From: JANLTX01 sp049840835
Lineage (GTDB): Bacteria; Armatimonadota; Armatimonadia; Armatimonadales; Armatimonadaceae
Direction: 5' to 3'
Length of the DNA stretch: 64,000 nucleotides
NCBI GenBank assembly: GCA_049840835.1
Contig: JASGJG010000012.1
Location: 124,001 to 188,000 of the forward strand
Shown: positions 26,333 to 35,230 of the stretch, one piece after another
Numbering within the stretch: the stretch's first letter is position 1
Layout of the letters: each line of letters starts with the position of its first letter
The notes under the pieces: generated by a model
What the model saw: the letters and a program-made list of their open reading frames with translations, nothing else
Told to the model about the DNA's origin: nothing
Databases searched by the model: none
Made by a program: the position numbers and the translations under genes

Positions 26333-26683
26333 TCAGGCCGCGTATTTCTCGGAACGCTCCCTTTGATCGATCCGAACCCTGCGCCGCTTTCTCGAGCTCT
26401 GACGTTCTATTTTCAGATCATCTTCCAGCAAGTCCAATACCTGCTCTAGTGTTCCATCAGCCAGCCACCGCTGAAACCAGCGGTGGCACGTCTGGAACGG
26501 AGGATACTGGTCGCGCGGTAGTGACGGCCAGGTGGCATGATGCGTCATTATCCAGAGGATGCCGTTGAGCACCTCACGCGGGTTGTTCCAGGGACGCCCC
26601 CGTTTATCTGTCCGCCGTGGCAAGGGAGGAAGTACTTTAGTAACCCTTGTCCACTGAATGTCATTTAATTCCTTGAACTCCAT
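26333..26683 (-). mobile_element. Lone IS5/IS427-type transposase orfA (DUF4096)
   Basis: 116 residues from the ATG at 26683, with AAAGG upstream. The pattern MEFKELNDIQWTRVTKVLPP, DKRGRPWNNPREVLNGILWI, PRDQYPPFQTCHRWFQRW, LEQVLDLLEDDLKIER is the N-terminal helix-turn-helix half of IS5-family transposases of the IS427/IS1031 type. In that group orfB with the DDE residues follows by frameshift. Here no orfB is present: the exported-protein gene ends 16 bases beyond. No terminal inverted repeats were found. It is a truncated element or a tamed DNA-binding remnant. Confidence 0.8.
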
Positions 26684-26710
26684 GTTTCGCCTTTCTTGAA
26701 TTCCATGCAT

Positions 26711-27267
26711 CCTGAGGAAAATAAGAAACGCAACTCGAAATAATTAATATCCACCAGGTCGATAATCCTAATGTCTCACAGAACTAATTTGTTAACGATC
26801 TTCTGCATTCAGACATATTACAGGAATATCGTGTTGTGAATTTAGGATTTCATCTGTGTTTTTTCTAACACAGATAAGTATTAACCATGGCAAATACCTC
26901 ATTATATGCATATCTTTACCGTTTTATTCATTAATATTAATCAATAATCATTAGATAATAAGCATATTCGAATAAACATAGAAAAATGCACGATAGACGC
27001 TATTTACGGGGATAAGGAAATCGGCTGATTCCTCGCTAGTCTGATACGAAACGAATGGAGTATACTCAGGCAACCCCTAACGGAGGCGCAGTGGAATGCC
27101 GCTCAATTCACCCACCACTGTGCCTCTGGGGTCGACCATGAGCACGGAAATCATCCCATGGAGCGAAAAACCCATTTCGTTGTGTCGGGTGTGGTAAGCC
27201 AGGTAGCCCCAGAAGGTTCTGGGGCGAGCCGGGAGAGAAGTTGCGTTTTGCTATCCGGGCAACCTGT
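26711..27267. other. AT-rich stretch without a recognisable gene
   Basis: 26740-27010 is strongly AT-rich and unlike its surroundings, with many stops in all frames. No tRNA, terminator or repeat array was seen. A plus-strand scrap near 27160-27270 reads RCVGCGKPGSP and then RRFWGEPGEKLRFAIRATC with no start, perhaps an old zinc-finger or transposase tail. Confidence 0.4.
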
Positions 27268-27552
27268 TAGCTATTCTCCATATCAGATTGAGCTGGGACG
27301 TGTCTTGTCCGGCTGTCAAGCACGCACCACTTGCATCTCGGTTTCGCTTCCTGAGCCAGTGACAGTATATATTGCGCTGCTTCCCTGGTGAGTGGGAGTG
27401 CCTCGGCCTGAAATGCGACAAGGCAGGTAAAAGTAAGCTCACCGACATCGCTGGCGTCTTCGGGGATGGTTGCGCGCCCTACATACAGAGGGCCGTAGTT
27501 TCTGTGACAACACCAACATAGAACATGTCCTTTGAACCTGGCTCCGGAGAGA
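27268..27552 (-). pseudogene. 5'-truncated unknown reading frame
   Basis: A minus-strand frame about 94 codons long has no start codon near its beginning but reads like protein: GHVLCWCCHRNYGPLYVGRA, TIPEDASDVGELTFTCLVAF, LTREAAQYILSLAQEAKPR and KWCVLDSRTRHVP. Cys pairs near the start suggest a metal site. It begins just after the stop of the gene that ends at 27561, which is on the same strand, so it could once have been its operon partner. Confidence 0.35.
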
Positions 27553-27560
27553 GCATTTGA

Positions 27561-28016
27561 CTAGGACAGATTTTCATCTATGGTAGAGCGCAGCAGCAGG
27601 TGGCCAATGGCGTAGCGCTCATAGTAGCCGATAGGCCTTCCCTTCTCATCTATCCATCCCATCTCCTCATCCACAGCACGCGCAGCTTCTGTAAGGTGGG
27701 AGAGTACCTTCAGCAGATGCCGGGTAGCAGGCGTATCCTTTAGTCGCAGGTCCACTATGGAAGAACCATAAGTCCGTATCGGACGCTCTGCTCCCAGGTT
27801 CACAGCGGCATCTTGAATCATCTGCAGCCGGAGCTGGATGTCTATCGCATCGCTTTGAAGCTGATTGGCCAGGGTTTCGACTACTTCGAAGCGCTCTGGT
27901 TCACGATGGATATCCACCGCTACCCGAGCGATTTGGTAAGCCTGATCCTGTGCGGCACTGGCAGCGGACGCCAGAGCATTGAGAACCTCTAGAGCACCTG
28001 GGGAATCTGTGGGCAT
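27561..28016 (-). CDS. Hypothetical helical protein
   Basis: 151 residues, alpha-helical and acidic. Visible stretches are LASAASAAQDQAYQIARVAV, VETLANQLQSDAIDIQLRLQ, ATRHLLKVLSHLTEAARAVD and GRPIGYYERYAIGHLLL. No signal peptide or TM segment, so cytosolic. It lies 85 bases downstream of the ArsR gene, on the same strand, and could share a transcript. No family is recognised. Confidence 0.55.
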   Translation of the reverse strand: MPTDSPGALEVLNALASAASAAQDQAYQIARVAVDIHREPERFEVVETLANQLQSDAIDIQLRLQMIQDAAVNLGAERPIRTYGSSIVDLRLKDTPATRHLLKVLSHLTEAARAVDEEMGWIDEKGRPIGYYERYAIGHLLLRSTIDENLS

Positions 28017-28100
28017 ACGTGTGGTGGGGAGTCTCCGATAAGTTAGCTATCTAACAGGCGTACATTGCCCTAAGGTAGTTCCCTCGAAAGCCGGGAAAAA

Positions 28101-28448
28101 TTAATCCTCCAGCAGAGCCTCCAGTTCGGCGCGGGCTTCTGCGATCTTACTTAGAAAACACTGATGGAGAAGGTCGTGAATCTCGGGAAAGGCCCTCTCT
28201 CCCAGCCTGTAGTAGAGCTGGTCGCCCTCACGCCGTCCCAGAATGATGCCTGCCTCTCTTAGATAGGAGAGGTGTTGGGCTAGATTCGTGGGCTTTTCCT
28301 TGAGCCTGGCCAGCAGATGCTGTTTGCTTAGCTCCCCATCGCGAAGCGAATCCACGATGGCGACTCGTATGGGGTGAGCCAGGGAATGAAAGATCTTCGT
28401 TTTAAATCGAAGTTCCTCGGACACTTCTAGCCGTCTCCCCTGGGGCAT
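28101..28448 (-). CDS. ArsR-family HTH regulator
   Basis: 115 residues from the ATG at 28448; the frame extends 51 codons upstream with unlikely sequence. The wHTH core is clear: FKTKIFHSLAHPIRVAIVDSL, DGELSKQHLLARLKEKPTNL, AQHLSYLREAGIILGRREGD and QLYYRLGERAFPEIHDL. The usual metal-site cysteine motif (ELCVCEL) is replaced by DGELSKQHL, so it is not a typical metal sensor. It is about 500 bases from the split response regulator, pointing the other way. The target is unknown. Confidence 0.8.
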   Translation of the reverse strand: MPQGRRLEVSEELRFKTKIFHSLAHPIRVAIVDSLRDGELSKQHLLARLKEKPTNLAQHLSYLREAGIILGRREGDQLYYRLGERAFPEIHDLLHQCFLSKIAEARAELEALLED

Positions 28449-28656
28449 GACATGAACAGTACTTAGTGGTTCTGAACCTGGGGAGTTCCGCCGAATTGTT
28501 AAGAAATGTTTAAGAAAATAGTAGAGCCAGGAGTCGCCAATTACAGAGGAATCTATAGGTAGACTACCGATACCGGTATGTCTATCCGAATTAGGTAGCA
28601 CCGCGTAATCTCATTTATCTGATGCCTCAGGTAGCTCTGGCCGATATTGCTTATAG

Positions 28657-28758
28657 ATGACCCCCATCCACATTGTGGCTTTAGGCTGGCGCTATGCACG
28701 CGCGAGGATACTCAACATTTGCCTCAAGGCACAACTGAGGCGTGCACTGTGCCGTTGA
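28657..28758 (+). CDS. Basic microprotein, family copy C (33 aa)
   Basis: ATG at 28657 directly after an in-frame TAG; it reads MTPIHIVALGWRYARARILN then ICLKAQLRRALCR and stops. Seven arginines and one lysine make it strongly basic, with two cysteines. The upstream block TAATCTCATTTATCTGATGCC at 28606 is shared with copies A and B. Comparison with copy A shows third-position differences almost exclusively, the mark of selection on the protein. It lies 205 bases before the response regulator gene. No ribosome site is evident, so translation may depend on another signal. Confidence 0.5.
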   Translation: MTPIHIVALGWRYARARILNICLKAQLRRALCR

Positions 28759-28962
28759 TGGAGAGCCTTCCCGCCCCAGGTTTTCCTATCCGCTCGCTAA
28801 ACGATAATTTACTCCGCTACTAAGCTCTGTTCGTATACTAGGGAATTGGCCAGGGAACTATCTGCTCATTTTTTACCTAGATGCTCCGTGTCAGCATGCT
28901 TCTAACACGACTATGAGTTAGAGGTATTCCTGCCAGGTGAACGCAGAGAGGAAGATTATCTG

Positions 28963-29669
28963 ATGGTCGTAGAACCGTTTATGGTTGAGCGAGAAGAGAG
29001 CTCTTCGGAAACAGGAGCTGCTCGACTTTACCTGGTCGATAGTCATCCTATAGTTTGCCTTGGCCTCAGTGCTCTCATCAAGGACCAGAAAGACATGAGC
29101 GTGGTTGGCAAAGCTAGCTCTGGTGAGGTCGCTTACCAGAGTTTCTGCCGTATATCACCCGTTCCTGATCTGGTGGTAATGGACATGTCCATGGAGAGCA
29201 GGGATGGAGCTCAGGCCACAGAACGCATTAAGAAGGAATGGCCTCATATCAAGGTGCTGGCCTTCACCACACAGGAAGATAGCAGGCCGTTATGCGTGAG
29301 ATCTTCCAGGCGGGTGTCAGTGGCTATGTACTGAAGTCCTCCTCAACAGACGAAGTACTGAAGGCGATTCGCAGCACGCTCCGAGGGGAAGCCTATGTCG
29401 ACCCCAGGCTAGGGGGCAGCTTTCTAGAGCTTCTACGACGCCCCGTGAGTCCTTCCCTGAAGAAGAGGCCTATGCTCTCCGAGCGTGAGGGAACCGTGCT
29501 GAAGCAGGTGGCTTTGGGCTACTCCAACAAGGAAATCGCTGCTCAGATGAGTGTCAGTGTCAAAACCGTGGAAACGCACAAATCCCGCGCCATGACCAAG
29601 CTATCACTGGACAGCAGGGTGCAGCTAATTCAATATGCTCTGGCTAAGGGCTGGCTATATACAAGCTGA
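28963..29669 (+). pseudogene. NarL/LuxR-type response regulator split by a frameshift
   Basis: The receiver half runs from the ATG at 28963: LYLVDSHPIVCLGLSALIKD, then VVMDMSMESRDGAQATERI (phosphoacceptor Asp) and KVLAFTTQEDSRP. It then goes out of frame near 29290. The same protein continues in another frame from MREIFQAGVSGYVLKSSSTD (with the conserved Lys) into the linker and the HTH: LSEREGTVLKQVALGYSNKE, IAAQMSVSVKTVETHKSRAM. A single base would restore one 236-residue regulator. The second half has its own ATG at 29292 and could be made alone as a DNA-binding protein without a complete receiver. Confidence 0.75.
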
Positions 29670-29833
29670 TGGAAATAGAAGCGCCTCCCCACCAAGGGCC
29701 TTTCGCCAGTATTGTCTGGTACGCTTCCTGCGAGAGTGAAGCAAATGTCGTGCTTTGCCAATAATGAGATTGGTCCTGCTGCCTTACTTCTTATCTGCAC
29801 ACCGACTTCAGCAGAAGCCAAAGTATATATTCT

Positions 29834-30199
29834 ATGAAACCATCTTCCCATCCTGACTTGATAAATAGTGAGCTGACGCGCTGGATTGGAAGATACGGAG
29901 ACACCAACCCCGCTTACGATTCCCCTGCGGATGTTCGGGTCCTCGCTCATGTGATTGCTGTCTATCTTTACCCCGCTGCATCCGAGCACCATTACATTTA
30001 TTTTCCCTGGGCTTTCCAGCAAGCGACTCGAAGCCAGATAGACACCCAAAAGCTGGGAGAAGCCTGGAGGCAGGTGCTGATAGATGGCTCTCTGCAGCCA
30101 CAGATACACTCTTTTTCAGAACTGGTGACATCTCGCGCACCAGAGCTTCTCTCCGCGCTGACAGAGCATGTCCTCTCTATGTTTCCAAAAAGGCGATAG
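29834..30199 (+). CDS. Small hypothetical protein
   Basis: 121 residues: HPDLINSELTRWIGRYGDT, SPADVRVLAHVIAVYLYP, then a mixed C-terminal half (RQVLIDGSLQPQIHSFSELV, LSALTEHVLSMFPKRR). The composition looks coding, but overlapping minus-strand frames of similar length exist, so the strand choice is only moderately sure. No signal peptide and no recognised family. It follows the split response regulator by about 165 bases. Confidence 0.4.
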   Translation: MKPSSHPDLINSELTRWIGRYGDTNPAYDSPADVRVLAHVIAVYLYPAASEHHYIYFPWAFQQATRSQIDTQKLGEAWRQVLIDGSLQPQIHSFSELVTSRAPELLSALTEHVLSMFPKRR

Positions 30200-30356
30200 A
30201 GAATTGATAGATGCCTCATCAAGCTAGCCCAACAAGGAAACTTGAGGGCAGAATCCCCCATGAGGTGCCCCTCTTGAATGATGGCTATCCTGATCGCCCT
30301 GCTTGCGATGAATCTCGGATAACGTCGCTAACTTAATTGCCCCAGGATGAACCTGT

Positions 30357-32003
30357 TTAACCGACGCGGGTTATGGTATGAGGAAGCACTCCCATCATAC
30401 AGAGGCGCAAGTCATGAACGGGCGGGCGCACGAGATAGTTAGAGCGATTAAAACTGAGGGGAATGAGGGGCGCGTCGTGCAGCGCGAGGAGCGTCGCTTC
30501 CCGGCAAAGGGCAGCGCGCTTTTCCGGATTCCTTTCCCGGTCAGCAGCGGCGCAGAGCGCGTCGTAGCGCGGATTGGTATAGCCGCTCACGTTGAAGGCC
30601 GAATCGCTGGTCAGTAGCGGAACCAGAGTACCGATGGGGTCGAGACCGGGAACCCATCCGTTGTACATGATCTCGAACTTTTTATCGTTCATGCGCTTCA
30701 GCATCGTTCCCCACTCCGATTCTTGCAACCAGAGCTTTACCCCGGCTTTCGCCCACTGCTCCGCTATAATCTGAACCACACGGGCTGCCTCGCTATCCTT
30801 CTCCACATAAGTGAGCGTGAGCGGTGGCAACGGATGCGACGCTGTGTACCCGGCCTCCGCCAGTAGAGCGCGGGCTTTCTCCACGTTGTAAAGGGGCTTC
30901 TCTTGCTCCGGTAGCAGGCTGCCTGGTGTACCCGGCGCCAGCAGACCGTGCGCCGGTTTTACCGAGTCATACAGTGCAGCCTGAACGATCACTTCCTGAT
31001 CAGTGGCATACATCAGCGCCTGCCGAACACGTGCATCCCGAAGTGGCGGACAGTTCTTGCACTGGAGCGTAAGATACAACGAACCAACCATGTCCTGAAT
31101 TAGCAGCTCTTTCTTGCGAGCTGGGTCGGCCCGGTCTGTGTTCAGATTGACAGAGTCTTCCCGGATGTAATCCAGCTGCCCGACCTCATACAGGTTTCGG
31201 CGCGTCTTATTGTCCAGAACGATAGCCACCTCTAGCTGCTTGAGCAGCGGAGCGCCATTCCAGTAATCCGGGAAGGCGGCCAGCACGAGGCGACTCTGAC
31301 GAGTGTACTCCATCAAGCGAAACGGCCCGGTGCCGATGGCGCATGTTTTATCGAGGATCGGAACGCCGTGCTCATTTTTCGGTGCCGCTTCGGTCACCGC
31401 CTGGGAGACGATGGAAATGATCAGCTTCTCCAGAAACGAGGTACGCGGTCCTTCCAACTCGATTTGAATCGTGTGAGGATCGAGTATCCGGATGCTGTCG
31501 AGCGTTTTGCTTTTGCCGGTAGCGAAGGTATTGGCGCCGCGGACATCGCCGAGAGCATACAGACCGTTGGAGCTTCCGAGCGCTGGGTCGAGCATTCGTA
31601 TCAGGGAATAGCGTACGTCCTCGGCAGTGAGCAAGATCCCATTGTGGAAGCGGACGTCAGGCCGAAGCGGGATCGTATACGTCTTCCCGTCCGCGCTGAC
31701 CTTGGGCAGAGACGCAGCAAGAAGCGGTTGCAGCTCGTTCTTCTCGTCGTACAGATAGAGCGTATCGAAGATGTTCAGGAGGACTTCGTTGGTACCCGCA
31801 CTCTGGCAGACGTGTGGGTCCAGGGTTGGGGGTTCTTCCGCTAGCGGATAGCGTAGTACACCGAGTGCGGTTGCACCAGCAGCGGTCGAGGAAGCCTGGT
31901 TCGTCGTACCGGAGTTGCGGGGTGTACATCCGGCGAGCGACGCTAAGAGCAGAGTGCCAGCGGAAGCCTGGAGGAAAGAGCGACGAGTCGCAGGTGCGGG
32001 CAC
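30357..32003 (-). CDS. Family 5 (peptide/nickel) ABC transporter substrate-binding lipoprotein
   Basis: 548 residues. The N-terminus RRSFLQASAGTLLLASLAGC gives a lipobox (LAGC), so a lipoprotein tethered to the membrane. The body is SBP family 5: EEPPTLDPHVCQSAGTNEVL, LPKVSADGKTYTIPLRPDVR, FHNGILLTAEDVRYSLIRML, and GTGPFRLMEYTRQSRLVLAA, FPDYWNG, with DARVRQALMYATDQEVIVQA. The family binds oligopeptides, dipeptides or nickel and passes them to a permease. No permease or ATPase genes are adjacent, so it is an orphan. The GTG start at 32003 has no obvious ribosome site. Confidence 0.92.
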   Translation of the reverse strand: MPAPATRRSFLQASAGTLLLASLAGCTPRNSGTTNQASSTAAGATALGVLRYPLAEEPPTLDPHVCQSAGTNEVLLNIFDTLYLYDEKNELQPLLAASLPKVSADGKTYTIPLRPDVRFHNGILLTAEDVRYSLIRMLDPALGSSNGLYALGDVRGANTFATGKSKTLDSIRILDPHTIQIELEGPRTSFLEKLIISIVSQAVTEAAPKNEHGVPILDKTCAIGTGPFRLMEYTRQSRLVLAAFPDYWNGAPLLKQLEVAIVLDNKTRRNLYEVGQLDYIREDSVNLNTDRADPARKKELLIQDMVGSLYLTLQCKNCPPLRDARVRQALMYATDQEVIVQAALYDSVKPAHGLLAPGTPGSLLPEQEKPLYNVEKARALLAEAGYTASHPLPPLTLTYVEKDSEAARVVQIIAEQWAKAGVKLWLQESEWGTMLKRMNDKKFEIMYNGWVPGLDPIGTLVPLLTSDSAFNVSGYTNPRYDALCAAADRERNPEKRAALCREATLLALHDAPLIPLSFNRSNYLVRPPVHDLRLCMMGVLPHTITRVG

Positions 32004-32041
32004 ACGGGCAGTATACGAAACGCCTGACTAGCGGTCAAGTG

Positions 32042-32257
32042 TTATTTTTGTTCGCTTCTCGTTGAACTTCTCGATGCCCCTGGAGCGACGGGTAGGACTT
32101 CCATTAGGAAGCTAACCTTTTCTGGCTTGAGAAGGCTAGTAAAAGCTGGGCCAGGAGATGCCGGGATCTTACATCTAGCAATCTTCGCCTTCTGCTCATC
32201 CAAGATTTTCAGCGCTCCCACTAAGGCCTGGGCTATCGATTGGTCGGAACCGTTCAA
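32042..32257 (-). CDS. Small hypothetical protein
   Basis: 71 residues from a TTG; the frame is open further upstream to about 32300 with no better start. It reads NGSDQSIAQALVGALKILDE, QKAKIARCKIPASPGPAFTS and LLKPEKVSFLMEVLPVAPG. It might be helical at first and disordered after. No family is recognised and the start is doubtful, so it may be a fragment. Confidence 0.35.
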   Translation of the reverse strand: MNGSDQSIAQALVGALKILDEQKAKIARCKIPASPGPAFTSLLKPEKVSFLMEVLPVAPGASRSSTRSEQK

Positions 32258-32336
32258 CTGGCCAGCGGTACGATCCGAAGACGATCGCCAAGCTCAAACT
32301 AATAGTTTCTTATTCTAAAAGAGCGAATCCCGGCCA

Positions 32337-32675
32337 CTACGAGCAGGGTTGCCGGACGTGAAGGGGAATATTTTTCCAGCCACAGCAGTCAGTCTTCTGG
32401 GATTCCAATCGGCGGTTTGGTAGAGGTTGATAGTTCCCGTGACACAACCTTAGGGTCAGGCTCCATGTAAATACCGCTGAGTTAGACAGCTCCCCAGTAA
32501 TTTGGATAACGCTTTTTGATAATAGACTGTAACCTTCGCTTGTCGCCCAGAAACGGTGAAGTTTCTCAGCCTCCAGCATGGCCTCGCCAGGAACGTCATC
32601 AGCAAAACACACGTTGATGACGCTCAATTCTAAGCGAAGATTCCGATTCTTAAGAGGTCCTTGGTCTAAAGCAGC
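32337..32675 (-). pseudogene. Fragment of unknown gene
   Basis: A frame opening after a TAA at 32676 reads AALDQGPLKNRNLRLELSV, INVCFADDVPGEAMLEAEKL, HRFWATSEGYSLLSKSVIQI and ends in a Cys-rich, less protein-like tail. There is no ATG near its start, only a TTG at 32627. It could be a truncated gene. No family is recognised. The DNA between here and the next plus-strand gene at 32943 has no other candidate. Confidence 0.35.
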
Positions 32676-32942
32676 TTATAAGCCTAATTCTGCCAGACGG
32701 GGTATTCCTCTCTCTTCTTTCCAGGCAGACAATATTGGTCACACGTGGCAACATTTGAGTATCCCGGTTTCGAACGCTTGCAGGATATTTGAGTTCGGCA
32801 GGGAAACGTGATGGGGGCATAGACATCTATGCGGGGAAACCAAAGGACGGGATCCTGAGCGGTCGGGCCATTGCGACATTGATGGGAAGGCTCGGCTCCG
32901 CGCAGACAGCCGTGTTCAACGGACTCACCAAGGAGGGCATTC

Positions 32943-35174
32943 GTGGCAATCTCGACGTTTTCACTTCCGATAGACATCCCCTGGCGCCGGATCGCGTTCA
33001 GCCAGGACATGATGGACAAGGTCGCCTGTGATAGGGAGTTGCCTCTTCGATGGAGGTCCTCCGTCGCTATCTTCGATTACGAGCCTCCTGCCGACCAGCA
33101 ACGGATCGAAAACTTCACTGTCAGCTATCTCAAGGTTTCCTGCTCTATCACCGGGTATCAGGCCAGCGAAAAGGAGATTCGCATACGCGAACGGCTAGGG
33201 AGATCCGGCTGGACGCACAAGGACAACAACGAGGCGCTGCAAAGAGCGGTCGGAGACTACTACGCCTGCTATGGCGCGATGCTAGAGGTCGTTGTCGCTC
33301 CACATGATGGAGATGAGCGATTCACCCTGGCGGAATACCCATATTTCGCCGATTTCGACCCGAAAAAGAGGGAGCTTTATGAGCTTGTTACCGATACCGG
33401 GGAAGTCATGTCCCGCTCTCTGGAGGATGTCGGCGTTCGCCTGGGCCAGACGACATCGCAGTCGCATGAGGTCCGGGATTCGACGACGATAAGCGGTGAG
33501 GTAGAAGGCTCGGTGGGCGTCGCCAGCGCTAAGGCGGGTATCTCACACACAGCTTCCACCGCGGACATCTCGAGTCGTGCTACCGAGAATGTACGCACGA
33601 CGGACGCTGCGCGCGAGAACCGAGAGACCTTCTCGCACACGACTCAGCTCAGCCAGATGTACCACCAACTGGATAGCTACCATATCGGCTCGAATCGAGC
33701 CATGTTCTTCCTGCTTCCCAGGCCTCACACGGTCGAATCACCGAGGACATTCGTCAATGGTCCGCGGGAGATTGAGGGGGTCCAGGAGTTCATGCTGGTC
33801 GTTGTGCGCCCGAAGGCGATGGAGCGCTTCTGCGTGGAGGCCTATCTGGAGACCGCGCATCTAACCCACCATCCCGTCTACGACAAAGGCGAGACGATTC
33901 GCCCCCTGAACCTGAAGTTCGAAGCGGAAGTTCTCGAGAACGACGACCAATCTGTCTTGAACCCTGTCACCAAAACAGAAGTTAGTCCTACGATCGCCGG
34001 GAAGATCGTCGATACGGACCGAGGTGCGGGAGGTTGGAACCCGGCTGGAATCGCCGGATACGACGTATTGCAGCCGATAGACGCACGCGGGCCGTTTCCA
34101 CCGGACATAGAGTTCAAGGTCGCTTCGGATCATGTGGAGGTGACGGCGAAGGTCGAAAGCCTCTGGAATCTAAATCCTCCTATCCGCTATCCGGCCAGCA
34201 TCGATCTTCATGCGACCGTCTACTACAAGAACGCGGTTCCCACTATCGTGGGCTATACAGACGGCCTTTTGATCACAGGCCGCGCCGTCTGCTCCTGTGG
34301 CATCGAGCGAATCCAGGTAGCTCATGACGCAACGATTAGCATCGCCTACGAAAAGTCGATTGGAATCGGAGCGATCCGTCCTGACCGCTTGCGGGGCGCC
34401 TCGTCGGTTCTGGACGCCAATCTGTTGCAGACAGAGATCCATCGAGAGATGTTACACTCCCTGAACAGTGCCGACCGCTACCCCAGAGGGGTTGTTAACT
34501 TGCTTGATACGCAGATGGTGGCGGGATTGCTCGGCGCGACCTTGCGTAACGCCACGCCAGAGGCCAATCGAAAAATCGTCGACTGGCCGGGCGTCCAGGA
34601 GGATCTGGCTCGACACGTGGCACGGTACGTACCGTCTATGACGCGCGCCGAGCTGTTGGAGATGCCTCTACCGCTCCAGGTTGAGAGATTCGGGATCACG
34701 TTTGAAGAGGCGGTCAAGCTGCGTCGCAGCCTCGCCGACCTGAACGAGCCAGACGGCCCGCCCCCTGTGCCTCCCCGAAATGTAGTACAGGTTCCCTTGC
34801 TTGTCGGCCTTACACTTCCTACAGCACGGCGGCTACTCTCCGACATCGGCCTTCGACTCGGGGAGGCAACGATACTAGATAGCCCCCTGCCTGCAGGCGT
34901 CATCGTCGCGCACTCGCCCGCGGCTGGTGAGGAAGCGGCCCCTGAGTCCACAGTGACCCTGCAGCTCGCTTCCGGGCTCACGGTTCGGCTTCCGGAGGTT
35001 GCTGGGCTTGGCCTGACGGATGCCGTCTGCCGCCTGCGGAGCGCCGGACTACGGAGCGAACCAACTGTGGAGGGTCGAGCTGTCCCGGAAGCAAAGGTTG
35101 TCGAGATCTCCCCGCCCTCAGGCAGTCTGGTGACACCGAATACGTCCGTAACCCTTCGTCTGAAACGTGGTTAG
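32943..35174 (+). CDS. RHS-partner protein with two C-terminal PASTA domains
   Basis: 743 residues. GTG start with AAGGAGGG six bases upstream. No signal peptide. Residues 1-300 contain IDIPWRRIAFSQDMMDKVA, YEPPADQQRIENFTVSYLK and a long Thr/Ser-rich helical insert (residues 176-235). A strand-rich middle follows. The last 130 residues carry two PASTA repeats: VPLLVGLTLPTARRLLSDIG to HSPAAGEEAAPESTVTL, and LPEVAGLGLTDAVCRLRSAG to SPPSGSLVTPNTSVTLRL. PASTA domains usually bind cell-wall peptides or serve as spacers. The gene ends 56 bases before the RHS gene, in the same direction, so it is a likely companion for presenting or assembling the toxin (inference). Confidence 0.75.
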   Translation: MAISTFSLPIDIPWRRIAFSQDMMDKVACDRELPLRWRSSVAIFDYEPPADQQRIENFTVSYLKVSCSITGYQASEKEIRIRERLGRSGWTHKDNNEALQRAVGDYYACYGAMLEVVVAPHDGDERFTLAEYPYFADFDPKKRELYELVTDTGEVMSRSLEDVGVRLGQTTSQSHEVRDSTTISGEVEGSVGVASAKAGISHTASTADISSRATENVRTTDAARENRETFSHTTQLSQMYHQLDSYHIGSNRAMFFLLPRPHTVESPRTFVNGPREIEGVQEFMLVVVRPKAMERFCVEAYLETAHLTHHPVYDKGETIRPLNLKFEAEVLENDDQSVLNPVTKTEVSPTIAGKIVDTDRGAGGWNPAGIAGYDVLQPIDARGPFPPDIEFKVASDHVEVTAKVESLWNLNPPIRYPASIDLHATVYYKNAVPTIVGYTDGLLITGRAVCSCGIERIQVAHDATISIAYEKSIGIGAIRPDRLRGASSVLDANLLQTEIHREMLHSLNSADRYPRGVVNLLDTQMVAGLLGATLRNATPEANRKIVDWPGVQEDLARHVARYVPSMTRAELLEMPLPLQVERFGITFEEAVKLRRSLADLNEPDGPPPVPPRNVVQVPLLVGLTLPTARRLLSDIGLRLGEATILDSPLPAGVIVAHSPAAGEEAAPESTVTLQLASGLTVRLPEVAGLGLTDAVCRLRSAGLRSEPTVEGRAVPEAKVVEISPPSGSLVTPNTSVTLRLKRG

Positions 35175-35230
35175 GGAGGAGTCGCCCTGATGCAATACCG
35201 AAGCGCTGAGGCGACCGGAGGACCTCTTTT

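Noticed and set aside
29630..30109. Minus-strand 159-codon frame
   Set aside because: Overlaps the plus-strand hypothetical gene and the end of the response regulator; sequence lacks structure.
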